A program made the position numbers and the translations under genes. The notes beneath the pieces were generated by a model. It saw only the letters and a program-made list of their open reading frames with translations. It did not search any database and was not told the origin of the DNA. Source: Bacteroidia bacterium (GTDB taxonomy: Bacteria > Bacteroidota > Bacteroidia > AKYH767-A > OLB10). Taken from it: a stretch of DNA of 64,000 bases. Below, piece after piece: positions 54,661 through 64,000 of this stretch (the stretch's first letter is position 1; every line of letters starts with the position of its first letter). Location: assembly GCA_023262505.1 (NCBI GenBank), contig JALRAP010000004.1, positions 1-64,000 on the forward strand. The letters run 5' to 3'.

Positions 54661-56241
54661 TCATTTCACGTTTTCAAGAAGCACCTCCACTTCCCAATTT
54701 CCCCTAACAGTTATTTCTGATGGATGGTAATTGATTGGCTCCGGCTGCAAGCTTTTTCGGATGTTGCCCGCGTCCCATTTTCCGTTGCCATTCAAATCGT
54801 TTAAAATGCGCAGCCTGTATTTGCCAGGAGGCAGGGAAAGGAATGTCAAAGTATCGGATGCCGGCAAGCTCCTGACCACGGTTGATTTTTCATTCAATAA
54901 CTCCACTACGAATTTATCATTCGCTGGTGAAGTCCATTTGCAATGGATAGATCCACGCATCTTTTCAGCCGGCACATCGAAAGCGAACGTGCAGGAGTCG
55001 GAGAGCCTTCCATAACAATCCGTAAAAGCACCTGCATCCAATAGCAACTTGTAGCGCCCTTCGGTGGATGGCTTGGTAACAATCCCCGACATGGAATCCG
55101 CGTTGAGCGAAACCTGACCGATTGTAACTTGGACCGAGTCTTGGAAAACACGCATCAGCGATGGATCAATTGCACGCAATGGTACCGTAGCAACTAGTTT
55201 CAGGGGGGCATCAGCTTCAGCATAAATATCTGACAATAATGAAGGCTTGAACGGATCTCGCAACCCGCCTGATTTGCTCTGTGACCGCTGGTTGTATCGT
55301 GCAGTATCCAAAACAGCGCCATTGTTACGCAGCACCAACACAACAGGCAAGGAGTCGGGTGTGGCAGCAAGAAAATGGCTAACAGTGTCGCCACCCTCTG
55401 AAAATCGAATGGCAGTGTTTTGTAATGATGTGTTGAATCCTTCGAAAACCACATTGCGGGCATCGCCATTGAAAGCGGTGACCAATGTTGCAGGTGGCAC
55501 AAGGTTCGCCGACAACATACGCAAAGTACCAGGCGGTTGTGGAGCCGCCCAAACAGTGTATTTGTTTTTTGTTGGCAAATTGACTGTTTCGGTCGAGAAC
55601 CCTGCCAACTCTTCGCGGTCATCGAGTAGATAGTTTTCGGTTTTCTCACTCAATACCATCAGGCGATAAGAACCCTCGGAGGCATTCTCGATACGGAAAA
55701 CACCATTGCTATCACATCTGGCGAAATGGTCTGGCGTTCGCAATACCATCACCGAATCAGGCCATTTGGAATCAAACAACATAGCCATGGCTCCCTTGAG
55801 TGGCTTTCCGGTAGTGATATCAAACGCCACACCTTCTACTTGCAGCGAATCCAAAACCGGACCAGTTGAAAACACAAAACGATATCCCGATAGCGCATTG
55901 CTTTCGTTAACATCCGTGATGGCGTTTCCGAAGCCAATGACATAGGTGGTAGAGTCGGCTAGTTTTTCAAACTCCACCTTTACAGTTTTTCCAACTGCTG
56001 TAATGGTTGGTTTTGGAAATACAGGAGGTGAAACCACTACTTGGCGAGCAGCGTCTTTAAGTTGCACAAACTCATCGAATGCGATAGAGATTTCCTTACC
56101 CTGAAAAGAAAGGGTGCCTTGCTCGGGATTGGCAAGCCTGACCTTTGGAGGATCCATATCCTTTGCACCTCCAGTGGGGGCAACCTTGTTTGCACAAGCC
56201 GACAAAAACAATATTATTGAAATGAAAAATAATTTCCTCAC
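54661..56241 (-). CDS. Ig-like domain (SbsA-type) lipoprotein
   Basis: ORF 526 aa; LFLSACANKVAPTGGAKDMDPPKVRLANPEQGTLSFQGKEISIAFDEFVQL. Confidence 0.9.
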   Translation of the reverse strand: MRKLFFISIILFLSACANKVAPTGGAKDMDPPKVRLANPEQGTLSFQGKEISIAFDEFVQLKDAARQVVVSPPVFPKPTITAVGKTVKVEFEKLADSTTYVIGFGNAITDVNESNALSGYRFVFSTGPVLDSLQVEGVAFDITTGKPLKGAMAMLFDSKWPDSVMVLRTPDHFARCDSNGVFRIENASEGSYRLMVLSEKTENYLLDDREELAGFSTETVNLPTKNKYTVWAAPQPPGTLRMLSANLVPPATLVTAFNGDARNVVFEGFNTSLQNTAIRFSEGGDTVSHFLAATPDSLPVVLVLRNNGAVLDTARYNQRSQSKSGGLRDPFKPSLLSDIYAEADAPLKLVATVPLRAIDPSLMRVFQDSVQVTIGQVSLNADSMSGIVTKPSTEGRYKLLLDAGAFTDCYGRLSDSCTFAFDVPAEKMRGSIHCKWTSPANDKFVVELLNEKSTVVRSLPASDTLTFLSLPPGKYRLRILNDLNGNGKWDAGNIRKSLQPEPINYHPSEITVRGNWEVEVLLENVK

Positions 56242-56720
56242 AGCATTTCAATTATGTGTATTATTTCCATCAAACCCCTTTCGTCTTCTTCGGAAAAGTG
56301 GTTCAGTTCTTCGCTGTCAACATCCATCACCAAAAAAACCTCGCCGTCGCGGAAAGCTGGCAAAACGATTTCGGACCTCGATCTGGAGCTGCATGCAATA
56401 TGACCAGGGAACTGCTCCACATCGGGAACGATGATGTTTCGTCGCTCCAGCCAAGCTGTTCCACAAACCCCTTTTCCCTTCGCAATTCTTGTACAGGCCA
56501 CAGGCCCTTGGAATGGTCCTAGCACCAGCGTATCCTGCTGAACCAAGTAAAAACCGACCCATAAAAACCGGAATGTTTCATGAAGGGCTGCAGCGATGTT
56601 AGCCAAGTTGGCTACCAAATCTTTCTCGCCACCCACCAATGCTTGAACCTGAGGTATTAACTCTTGGTACCGCTGTTGGTGGGAAAGGTTGTAGGCTGGT
56701 ATGCGTAGGTCCTCGGACAT
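56238..56720 (-). CDS. GAF domain protein, free methionine-(R)-sulfoxide reductase type
   Basis: ORF 160 aa; FLWVGFYLVQQDTLVLGPFQGPVACTRIAKGKGVCGTAWLERRNIIVPDVEQFPGHIACSSRSRSEIVLP. Confidence 0.92.
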   Translation of the reverse strand: MSEDLRIPAYNLSHQQRYQELIPQVQALVGGEKDLVANLANIAAALHETFRFLWVGFYLVQQDTLVLGPFQGPVACTRIAKGKGVCGTAWLERRNIIVPDVEQFPGHIACSSRSRSEIVLPAFRDGEVFLVMDVDSEELNHFSEEDERGLMEIIHIIEML

Positions 56721-56749
56721 GGTATTATTTAGTCAAGCAAAAGTAACCA

Positions 56750-57439
56750 TTAGCGGCGTGCATAAGCCATCGCGGCCACGCTAACCCGAACCCCTTGCAA
56801 AGAAAGCAGTGGCAAAGCACAAGCGGTGATAGTGGCTCCTGTGGTAATCACGTCATCAGCTATCAAAAAGTGCCCCGGAAACAACCGAGAATCGTCCGCC
56901 ACGAACGCCCCTTCCACACTTTTGCTGCGCCCTCCTCTTCTTTTTCGGGTCTGTGATCCTGAACGGGAGACCCTTTTGAGCAAATCGGGCATCATTGGCA
57001 CACCCATACTCTCAGAAAGACCTTGTCCGAACACCTCGCTTTGATTGAACCCGCGGGACAACAACTTGGAGGGGTGAAGCGGTACGGGAACAATGGCATC
57101 TATTCCCTTAAACCTTGGAGCCGCGGCCAGCTCCATCCCCAACATACGGCCTGCTAAAAGCCCTGCTGGTTTGTGTCCATGGTATTTCAATTCGTGTATC
57201 ATTCTTTGCACCCGCGAACTCTTGTTGAAAAACCATAAGGGAGCAACCGCTTCCATCTTCACACGTCCGTAAAATGTGCGCTCCGCCTCATTACCATCCA
57301 AAGAGTGGTAGCCCGTTCGAGGCAATACCAAATGGCATTGGGTACATATGATGTGCTCACCTTGTAATAATCCTTGGCGACAGCCAGAACAAACTTCCGG
57401 GAAAAAAAGATGAAGGAGGTCGAGGAGGTGGGTTAGCAT
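56750..57439 (-). CDS. ComF family protein (phosphoribosyltransferase)
   Basis: ORF 229 aa; LFFPEVCSGCRQGLLQGEHIICTQCHLVLP, IDAIVPVPLHPSKLLSRGFNQSEVFGQGL, FLIADDVITTGATITACALPL. Confidence 0.95.
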   Translation of the reverse strand: MLTHLLDLLHLFFPEVCSGCRQGLLQGEHIICTQCHLVLPRTGYHSLDGNEAERTFYGRVKMEAVAPLWFFNKSSRVQRMIHELKYHGHKPAGLLAGRMLGMELAAAPRFKGIDAIVPVPLHPSKLLSRGFNQSEVFGQGLSESMGVPMMPDLLKRVSRSGSQTRKRRGGRSKSVEGAFVADDSRLFPGHFLIADDVITTGATITACALPLLSLQGVRVSVAAMAYARR

Positions 57440-57565
57440 GAAGTGAAAAGTTATGATGGAGTTGAAAGTGGCAGTAGAAGCGGGAGGCGGTGGCGGAAAG
57501 CGGAAATAGTAACAGTAACAATGGCAGTGGCAGTAGCCATAAGCGGGAGTCGGATTGCCATAGGT
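57440..57565. repeat. Degenerate member of the intergenic heptad/palindrome element family
   Basis: gtgaaaagttatgatgg..., gtggcagtag, gtaacagtaacaatggcagtggcag; gcgggagtcggattgccatagg resembles gcggaagtccgattgctatcgg at 17153-17175. Confidence 0.5.
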
Positions 57566-57699
57566 ATTATTCGAAAAACTGAAACGACGGCAAAAATACC
57601 ACGCTAATTGGGGGGATGAAATCCGTTAACTAAACAGTTGCACCACTTTACCTAAAGTAGTACCTTCGCCACGCATTTTTAACAGGTATTCCGGCTTAT

Positions 57700-58635
57700 A
57701 TGGAAGATAACAAATTGCCATACAACGATTTCGAAAAAAAGGAACAACATTCCAAGCGAATGATTGTGCTGGTTGTAATCTCTGTGTTACTAGGTGTTAA
57801 TGGATTGCTTCTTTGGCAGTTTTTCGAAAAAAAGGCCCACTTGGAGGAGGTTAGCACCGAACTGACCAACACCCTTACCGCAAAAGATTCGTTGGAAACC
57901 GAACTGAACCAATTGAAAGCGGTTCTTGAGAAAGCCAACCGCGAAAACCAAAGCCTGCATGGTCGTTTGGCAGAACGCGAGAATGAGATCAAAGCCAAAA
58001 TGGACGAGATACAGCGTTTGCTCAATTCGGGTGATGCCGTACAACTGGAAAGAGCCAAGAAAGAATTGGTGCGTTTGAAACAATTGAACCAAGGTTATCT
58101 GGCACAATTAGACACCTTGAAAATGGAGAATGCCAACCTTTCCGCTTTGAATTCCTCTTTGAGCAACACTATAGCCAACGAAAGGTCAATCAACGAAAGC
58201 CTCAGCAAAGAGAATCAAAAGCTTTCCAACAAGGTGGCTGCAGGAGCTGTGCTGAAAGCGGTTGACCTGAAAGCCATCGGCGTGAAATATAAAAGCACCG
58301 GAAAAGAATCTGAAACATTCCGAGCGGCCGCCACCGATGGCATCAAGACCTGCTTTACATTGTTGGAGAATTATGTAACTGACAAAGGTGCCAAGGATGC
58401 TTTCGTTCGGGTGTTGAGTCCAGACAACGCGGTGATGACCACCAACTCGGAAACCTTCCTTTATAACAACCAACCTACACTTTACACCGTTAAAGAGACT
58501 TTTGATTACGACAACGAATCAACTCCCGTATGTGTGCAGTGGAACAAAGGCTCGGCTTACATCAAAGGCAAATACACGATTGAAGTGTATATCGATGGAA
58601 GCATGGTGGGCTCGACCTCCATCGATTTGAAGTGA
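57700..58635 (+). CDS. Hypothetical membrane-anchored coiled-coil protein
   Basis: ORF 311 aa; TM MIVLVVISVLLGVNGLLLWQFF, heptad coiled coil, C-terminal beta-rich domain. Confidence 0.85.
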   Translation: MEDNKLPYNDFEKKEQHSKRMIVLVVISVLLGVNGLLLWQFFEKKAHLEEVSTELTNTLTAKDSLETELNQLKAVLEKANRENQSLHGRLAERENEIKAKMDEIQRLLNSGDAVQLERAKKELVRLKQLNQGYLAQLDTLKMENANLSALNSSLSNTIANERSINESLSKENQKLSNKVAAGAVLKAVDLKAIGVKYKSTGKESETFRAAATDGIKTCFTLLENYVTDKGAKDAFVRVLSPDNAVMTTNSETFLYNNQPTLYTVKETFDYDNESTPVCVQWNKGSAYIKGKYTIEVYIDGSMVGSTSIDLK

Positions 58636-58639
58636 TTTC

Positions 58640-61600
58640 CTAGAAAAACGCCCTGGCCTGCATCGTACCGGTGTGTATGGTTTTTACAGTCTCCGGTTTT
58701 CTTCCCTCATAGTTGATACTGATCTGCACTGCCTTCGATAAGTTGCGTTGCACTCCAATACTCCAAGTGTAGTTGGTGCCGGCACGCAACCCTTCCAACA
58801 TCTCATAGGCGATTGAAGTGTTCTCCGGCGCGTTGTATGAAATGTTAATTACACTGAACCGCGCAGTGTAAAGTCCTTTGGTAACAGGCGCGAAGCGCAC
58901 TTCGGCTGTACCGGTGTTAAACGCTGATTTTTCACCCAGCACATTTTCGCGGACCTGATATTTGTATGAGGCAGTAACCCGGAAATCAACATTCGGCTGA
59001 ATCGAGAAACGCGGCTCGGCCGAAAGAGACTCGATTCGGTAATCACGGTTTTTGAAAAACTCCGACTCATTGGTCTTTACCCCTTGCTCACAAGCCAACT
59101 GCAAACCATAAACTCTTGTGATGTTCCATCTGGCATTAAGAGCATTATTTTGCAATTGCCGCGACTCGTATCCATTGGACAGAATGGATTTGTTACGATT
59201 GTCGGCATGAGTGATGTCCATACTGAAAACCGTGCTACTCCTATTAAAAAACAGGGTGCTTCTGAGCGTTCTTCCCGTAGCCACCAACACAGAGTCCTTG
59301 ATATTGGCATCAAATGGATACAGGGCTTTAAACACATCATCCAAGATCAAGCGGTTCTCGGCGCGATAAGATGTTTGATTGGCGAATCGACTGATGAATT
59401 TTCCTTTGCCAGGTTTCTTGGCGTACCACGCAGCAGGATTGATGGACATGGAGTGACTGAACTGGTTGTTGCGTGTTCTTACGTATTCGTTGGTAGGCAA
59501 AAACACTTTCACATAGTTTGCCTGGTCTGAAAATGCGGCCACTTCGAATTCATCCAAATCCTTTACGCCGTTGTTATTGTAATCACCTGCATAGGTATAA
59601 ACACCAGTACCTGGTGCAACCTCCAAGAATGCGTATTCCTTTTTGGGCTCCTGACCTGAACCAGCTTCGTAAAAGGTGTTCATCACCAGCAATCCGTCCT
59701 CAAATGTTCCATTGTATTCTATTCGACTAAGGAAGGTCTCTTCCGGTACCTGGGCTGACAACAGAGTGTCGATGATGAAAAGGTTGCGATACATGCTTGA
59801 AAATGACAGCTTGTTGCCTTTGGCCCCATATAAATCCACCCTGCCCGAGAACTCATCCGCCCGAGCGGCCTCACGCAACACATCCGCGGAAGCGGCACGG
59901 TCGAACCTGCGCGCAACATCCCAAGAATAACGGATTCGACCCGAATCAGGCGAAGCCATGAACAACTTGAACACATCGAATGCACGACTCAAAGGCGACA
60001 ATGTATCACTCGTGCCCGAATACTGCAGATTGCGTTCCTGGTCGTAACGGATGCCTCCCGTGAGTTTACCCACCTTGCGGGCCATTTGGTTAGATGATCG
60101 CAGAAATGATGTTTTCAGCATCTTGCTATCACTCAAGAGCCAACTGGCATCGGATGAGAAATTGTACTTGCCCAATAACCATCGCAAATCAGCCATGTTC
60201 ATATAACCGCGGTATTTTTCTGTTCCTTGAAAAGTGCGGACCCGGTAACCGAACGATTTTTCAGAGCGGATAAATCGTACACCAGCGCTCAGTGCCAACT
60301 CGTCAGAAGCAGGTGCGCCGGCTGACAAATTCCAATCGCGCGTGAACTCGACACTGCGATACGACTCCAATGGCTTGAATCGCGCATTCACATGTTCGAA
60401 ACGGAAGTCGGTCATCATTTTCCATCCGCGAAGAGAATCCCGCGTCAGCGGAACTATTTGCTCAACCCCTCCGGCAAGCGCAAAGCCGGTATCGTCTGAT
60501 TTATCAAATTTGGAAAAAAGGTTGATGTCGTTTCGCGACATGGATCCCTCCACAAAAACTTTTCCATAACGGGTTTTGTAATCGGTACCGAACGTGAATA
60601 GCTGCTGTTTCTTCGGTGACACGAGAAGTGTAACAGGCTCGTAAGTGCCTTGTGGCACGCCGTTCACAGGCTCTATCCAACGAAAAACGCGGCCGTTGGC
60701 TCCTGCGGCCACAGGCTCATAGTTCCCCCGGTTTTTTCCGAGCAGCGAAAATCCCAAACGGAATCTTGCCTTGGTTGAATCCGTTGAGTACCTGTAAAAC
60801 ACATAGCCCGCCGAATCGATCTTCTCATACAGCACTTCACTTGAGTTGAATGCCACGCTATCGATGCTCGGATAAACCGCATTGAAAATACTGTCGCCCA
60901 CGGAAGCCAATACTGCCTTCTGCTCATTATCCAAGTCCTGCAGCAGCGGTTGGTTCTTGGAATCCTGCTCTGAAAATATATTGGCCTTCACTTTCCAACG
61001 CTTGTCCTCATATTCCTGGTTGATGAAATACATGGTCCGAGCATAATTCTTGTCGGAGTATTGGAACTCAACCACGATGCGTTTGTCTTTGGTGATGGGC
61101 TGTTTAGGTGTGAACCTGATCTCAGCCGTGTTGTAATCAATCACATAGTCATTCGATTCCCCCCGCACCAACAACTTGCCGTCTATGAATACTTTTTCGG
61201 AGCCCGATAAGATGATGATGAAAGGTTCGTTATCGGCACCGGTGAGTTTGTAAGGACCTTGGTTGCCCTCCAACCCATTGAAAGGTTTGCGTGCATACTT
61301 GCCTTTGGATACAGCCCCGCTTACCGTTGTTCGCATCACTGAGCCATTTTCGAGGCCTGATGGGTATTCGGTGGTGAATATTCCACCTTGCCCTTTCTTG
61401 TAAAGGTTCATGAAATAACTATCAGGCCTTCGCAATTCAAAATCCCCGGCAATCAGCTTGCTTTTGTTTTTGGAAAGCTGGATAAAAACCTTGTCGAAGT
61501 CCTGAATTTGCTGGGTGTTTCCATCCGGTTGTACTGGTATGTTGTTATCGGTAATCGCGGCCAGCACTTCAATGTCGTCACCGATTTTACCCGACATCTG

Positions 61601-62104
61601 TAGGTTGAAAGCCGAGTTCACCACCGCATCTTGGTTATTGCCGAAGGTGATGCCGCGGGCAATACTACCACTCCGTTGAAGCCCGTCGGTTCGGAATGGG
61701 TCGTCGCGCTGCGTTTCACTTGGGTAGGAGAACGGATTGTATTCTCCGCCAAAAGACTTTTCAATAACGGACCTGTCGCGATTGGCCCAATTGCGGGTGA
61801 AAAGCAGAGGGAAGGTTCGGTAGTAGATGCGAACAGTATCGGGCAATGCTTGGGAATTGCGGTTCACCAAGAGCGAAGCAGAGGCATAGTCGATGCGGAT
61901 GGCTGAGGTGTCGGTAAAAGCTGTTCCGTCTAAAAGCTCAAAACGCAAAGAACCTGGTACTACGCTGAGGGTATCAAAAACTATCGTATCGTCGGAGAGG
62001 ACCAAGAATTGCTTGCGCTCATTCAAGACTCTTTGCTGCGCCTTGGATTGAGCTGCAAACAGCAGGATTATCAGGATCGGTATGAGGGCTCGGATATTGA
62101 ACAC
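58640..62104 (-). CDS. Large predicted outer membrane beta-barrel protein
   Basis: ORF 1154 aa; signal peptide; SGSIARGITFGNNQDAVVNSAFNLQMSGKIGDDIEVLAAITDNNIPVQPDGNTQQIQDFDKVFIQL. Confidence 0.88.
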   Translation of the reverse strand: MFNIRALIPILIILLFAAQSKAQQRVLNERKQFLVLSDDTIVFDTLSVVPGSLRFELLDGTAFTDTSAIRIDYASASLLVNRNSQALPDTVRIYYRTFPLLFTRNWANRDRSVIEKSFGGEYNPFSYPSETQRDDPFRTDGLQRSGSIARGITFGNNQDAVVNSAFNLQMSGKIGDDIEVLAAITDNNIPVQPDGNTQQIQDFDKVFIQLSKNKSKLIAGDFELRRPDSYFMNLYKKGQGGIFTTEYPSGLENGSVMRTTVSGAVSKGKYARKPFNGLEGNQGPYKLTGADNEPFIIILSGSEKVFIDGKLLVRGESNDYVIDYNTAEIRFTPKQPITKDKRIVVEFQYSDKNYARTMYFINQEYEDKRWKVKANIFSEQDSKNQPLLQDLDNEQKAVLASVGDSIFNAVYPSIDSVAFNSSEVLYEKIDSAGYVFYRYSTDSTKARFRLGFSLLGKNRGNYEPVAAGANGRVFRWIEPVNGVPQGTYEPVTLLVSPKKQQLFTFGTDYKTRYGKVFVEGSMSRNDINLFSKFDKSDDTGFALAGGVEQIVPLTRDSLRGWKMMTDFRFEHVNARFKPLESYRSVEFTRDWNLSAGAPASDELALSAGVRFIRSEKSFGYRVRTFQGTEKYRGYMNMADLRWLLGKYNFSSDASWLLSDSKMLKTSFLRSSNQMARKVGKLTGGIRYDQERNLQYSGTSDTLSPLSRAFDVFKLFMASPDSGRIRYSWDVARRFDRAASADVLREAARADEFSGRVDLYGAKGNKLSFSSMYRNLFIIDTLLSAQVPEETFLSRIEYNGTFEDGLLVMNTFYEAGSGQEPKKEYAFLEVAPGTGVYTYAGDYNNNGVKDLDEFEVAAFSDQANYVKVFLPTNEYVRTRNNQFSHSMSINPAAWYAKKPGKGKFISRFANQTSYRAENRLILDDVFKALYPFDANIKDSVLVATGRTLRSTLFFNRSSTVFSMDITHADNRNKSILSNGYESRQLQNNALNARWNITRVYGLQLACEQGVKTNESEFFKNRDYRIESLSAEPRFSIQPNVDFRVTASYKYQVRENVLGEKSAFNTGTAEVRFAPVTKGLYTARFSVINISYNAPENTSIAYEMLEGLRAGTNYTWSIGVQRNLSKAVQISINYEGRKPETVKTIHTGTMQARAFF

Positions 62105-62183
62105 GCTTTAACTTAGGCATGGAATAAACAATTCCATGGCCATGTTGATTGTTTGCGTGTGAAAATAATCAAAAGCCGCGGCC

Positions 62184-62921
62184 TCAGCAGGTTCCTCCTT
62201 GCGAGCAAACGTGCCTTACCAGGGTTCGCTTGGCAATGGGGAGCAGGGCTTCTTGGATCGGAAAGGCCATGTCGGACTCTACAACAAAGGTTGCAGGGTT
62301 GGGCAGTTGCTTTCGGTAGCGAATCAGTTCGTACTTGATGTTTTCAAAAGTTTGAAAGGGCGTCGCCGGAAAAGTGCATAGGAATTGGGTATGAATGCCC
62401 CTGTACCGCTCGTCCGGACCCTCAAAAACGGTCAAATGATATTCATAAACCAGTGTGTCGGTATCCGCTGCCGAGCGAAGCAACAGATATCCTTCATCGC
62501 TCTGCAAAGGGACAATCCCTACCGGTGCAATATTGAGATGCGACTCTATGAACTCATAGATTTCTTTCCCTTCACGGATATGTTTTTCAAATTGCGGTAT
62601 GGAATAATGAATGATGTTTCCTATTTCCTCCATCACCTCATCATCAGTCACCAGCTTCTCATAAACCAGCCGTAGTTTGGCCACATCGGCTGTCTTCAAT
62701 TGCTCGGGAAACTGCATCGATAGGAACTGTTTGCCATCGCGGATTGACAGCACATTGCGGTAGTGACGAATCAGGTCGGCCAAAGATGGATACAATCGGG
62801 CCGACTCAAACTGCTCGCTTACCTCCTTCAAATACCCGAGCAACAGGTACTTTTTATATTCAAAATCAATGTGTTTCTCTGTGACCCAGTTAGTGCTCAA
62901 GGTAGCCATAGCGGATTTCAA
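62184..62921 (-). CDS. Hypothetical conserved protein
   Basis: ORF 245 aa; no family recognised by eye. Confidence 0.75.
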   Translation of the reverse strand: MKSAMATLSTNWVTEKHIDFEYKKYLLLGYLKEVSEQFESARLYPSLADLIRHYRNVLSIRDGKQFLSMQFPEQLKTADVAKLRLVYEKLVTDDEVMEEIGNIIHYSIPQFEKHIREGKEIYEFIESHLNIAPVGIVPLQSDEGYLLLRSAADTDTLVYEYHLTVFEGPDERYRGIHTQFLCTFPATPFQTFENIKYELIRYRKQLPNPATFVVESDMAFPIQEALLPIAKRTLVRHVCSQGGTC

Positions 62922-63082
62922 TGGATGGTTTGGATGATCTTTCTTACGTTTAATCAGGCAAACTGTTTCCTAATAACGCGCGGGTTTTTACAAAAAGTGT
63001 GTTGTTGAAAAGTGTACCACATCAACAACTAACGAGGCTGCACAATTACGGAACTTGGTGATTCGTTATAAATCACAAAAAA

Positions 63083-64000
63083 ATGGGAAACAACCGTATT
63101 CTACTGGCAGTTTTTGCAGCATGCCTTACCGCATCGTGCGTGCCTTCAAGAATGTTTGACGAGATGAAAACCAGCAAGCTGCAATGCGATGAGGAGAACG
63201 CCAAACTGAAAGCCGACATGCTTGCAGCCAACACCCGCATCAGCGAATTGGATTCACGCAACAACGAACTCGATCAGCAGAACAAATACCTGCGTAACGA
63301 CACCACTTCGATGGGCGAAGGCACCAGGCGTTTGACCAAATTGTACAACGAGCTGTCGGAATCATATGACAAACTCTCCAAGAACAATGAGAAAATGCTA
63401 GCCAGCGGTCAAAGTGAAAACCGCAAACTCATTAGTCAATTGAATGAGACGCAGGAAGAGTTGCAACGCAAGGAGGATGCATTGGCAGCACGCGAACGCG
63501 AACTGAACGCAACTTCGGCGCAATTGAAATTACGCGAGGCGCGTGTAGCCGAATTGCAACAGATCTTAGACAGCAAAGACAGCGCGGTCAAAGCGCTCAA
63601 GGAAACGGTTACCAAGGCTTTGCTGGGTTTTCAAGGCCAAGGACTGACCGTAGAACAGAAAAACGGCAAGGTTTACGTATCGCTAGAGGAACGCTTGCTG
63701 TTCGCCTCCGGTTCCACGGTAGTGGACCCTAAGGGCGAGGAGGCGCTGAAGGAACTTGGTAACGTGTTGGCCAAAAACACCGACATCAACGTTTTGATCG
63801 AAGGCCATACCGACAATGTTCCAATCAAGGGCGGAGCCATCAAAGACAATTGGGACCTGAGTGTATTGCGTGCCACTTCCGTTGTCCGCATCCTAGAGAA
63901 GAACAAGGGGGTTGCGCCAGTGCGTTTGACACCGGCAGGTCGTGGAGAATTCGTTCCCATCGACAAAGCCAATTCGGCCGATGCACGCAAAAAGAACCGA
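63083..64000 (+). CDS. OmpA family lipoprotein with coiled coil (3' truncated by window edge)
   Basis: Not in the ORF track because it runs off the window. MGNNRILLAVFAACLTASCVPSRMFDEMKTSKLQCDEENAKL...; C-terminal IEGHTDNVPIKGGAIKDNWDLSVLRATSVVRILEKNKGVAPVRLTPAGRGEFVPID; 306 codons open. Confidence 0.93.
   Translation, partial: MGNNRILLAVFAACLTASCVPSRMFDEMKTSKLQCDEENAKLKADMLAANTRISELDSRNNELDQQNKYLRNDTTSMGEGTRRLTKLYNELSESYDKLSKNNEKMLASGQSENRKLISQLNETQEELQRKEDALAARERELNATSAQLKLREARVAELQQILDSKDSAVKALKETVTKALLGFQGQGLTVEQKNGKVYVSLEERLLFASGSTVVDPKGEEALKELGNVLAKNTDINVLIEGHTDNVPIKGGAIKDNWDLSVLRATSVVRILEKNKGVAPVRLTPAGRGEFVPIDKANSADARKKNR

Noticed and set aside
1-64000. Phage defence island, prophage or transposon
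   Set aside because: No integrase, transposase, toxin-antitoxin, restriction-modification or known defence genes recognised; PolB-like exonuclease and RmuC are isolated housekeeping-type genes here

Overview
Chromosomal window from a Bacteroidota bacterium (T9SS C-terminal sorting domains, TonB/HmuY proteins, DUF5686 and TAnnTTTG-like promoters). It contains about 45 mostly housekeeping or accessory genes and one tRNA-CAT. I saw no phage, transposase, CRISPR array or rRNA. Gene content includes an N-glycan salvage cluster (GH2, CutC, GH20), a lysyl-oxidase-like T9SS protein, a heme-uptake locus (TonB receptor plus two HmuY-like proteins), an apparently domain-swapped photolyase-like protein with a coupled DUF2805 gene, and tandem M43 metalloproteases. 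The most unexplained signals are non-coding. First, a tandem array of ~111-bp units at about 38845-39460; each unit has a TTAAACGTTTAA palindrome and, exactly 66 nt later, a GC-rich hairpin whose stem sequence varies. Second, a dispersed family of heptanucleotide tandem repeats (GTGACAA/TTGTCAC, ATTGACG/ACGTACG and variants) that abut stop codons and often flank a palindromic core. Other points: a LutB-like protein that appears to have lost the ligands for exactly one of its two Fe-S clusters, and a TlpA-like protein without a signal peptide that lies in frame behind a lipoprotein, separated by one TAG. All family assignments come from reading motifs by eye; no database search was run.
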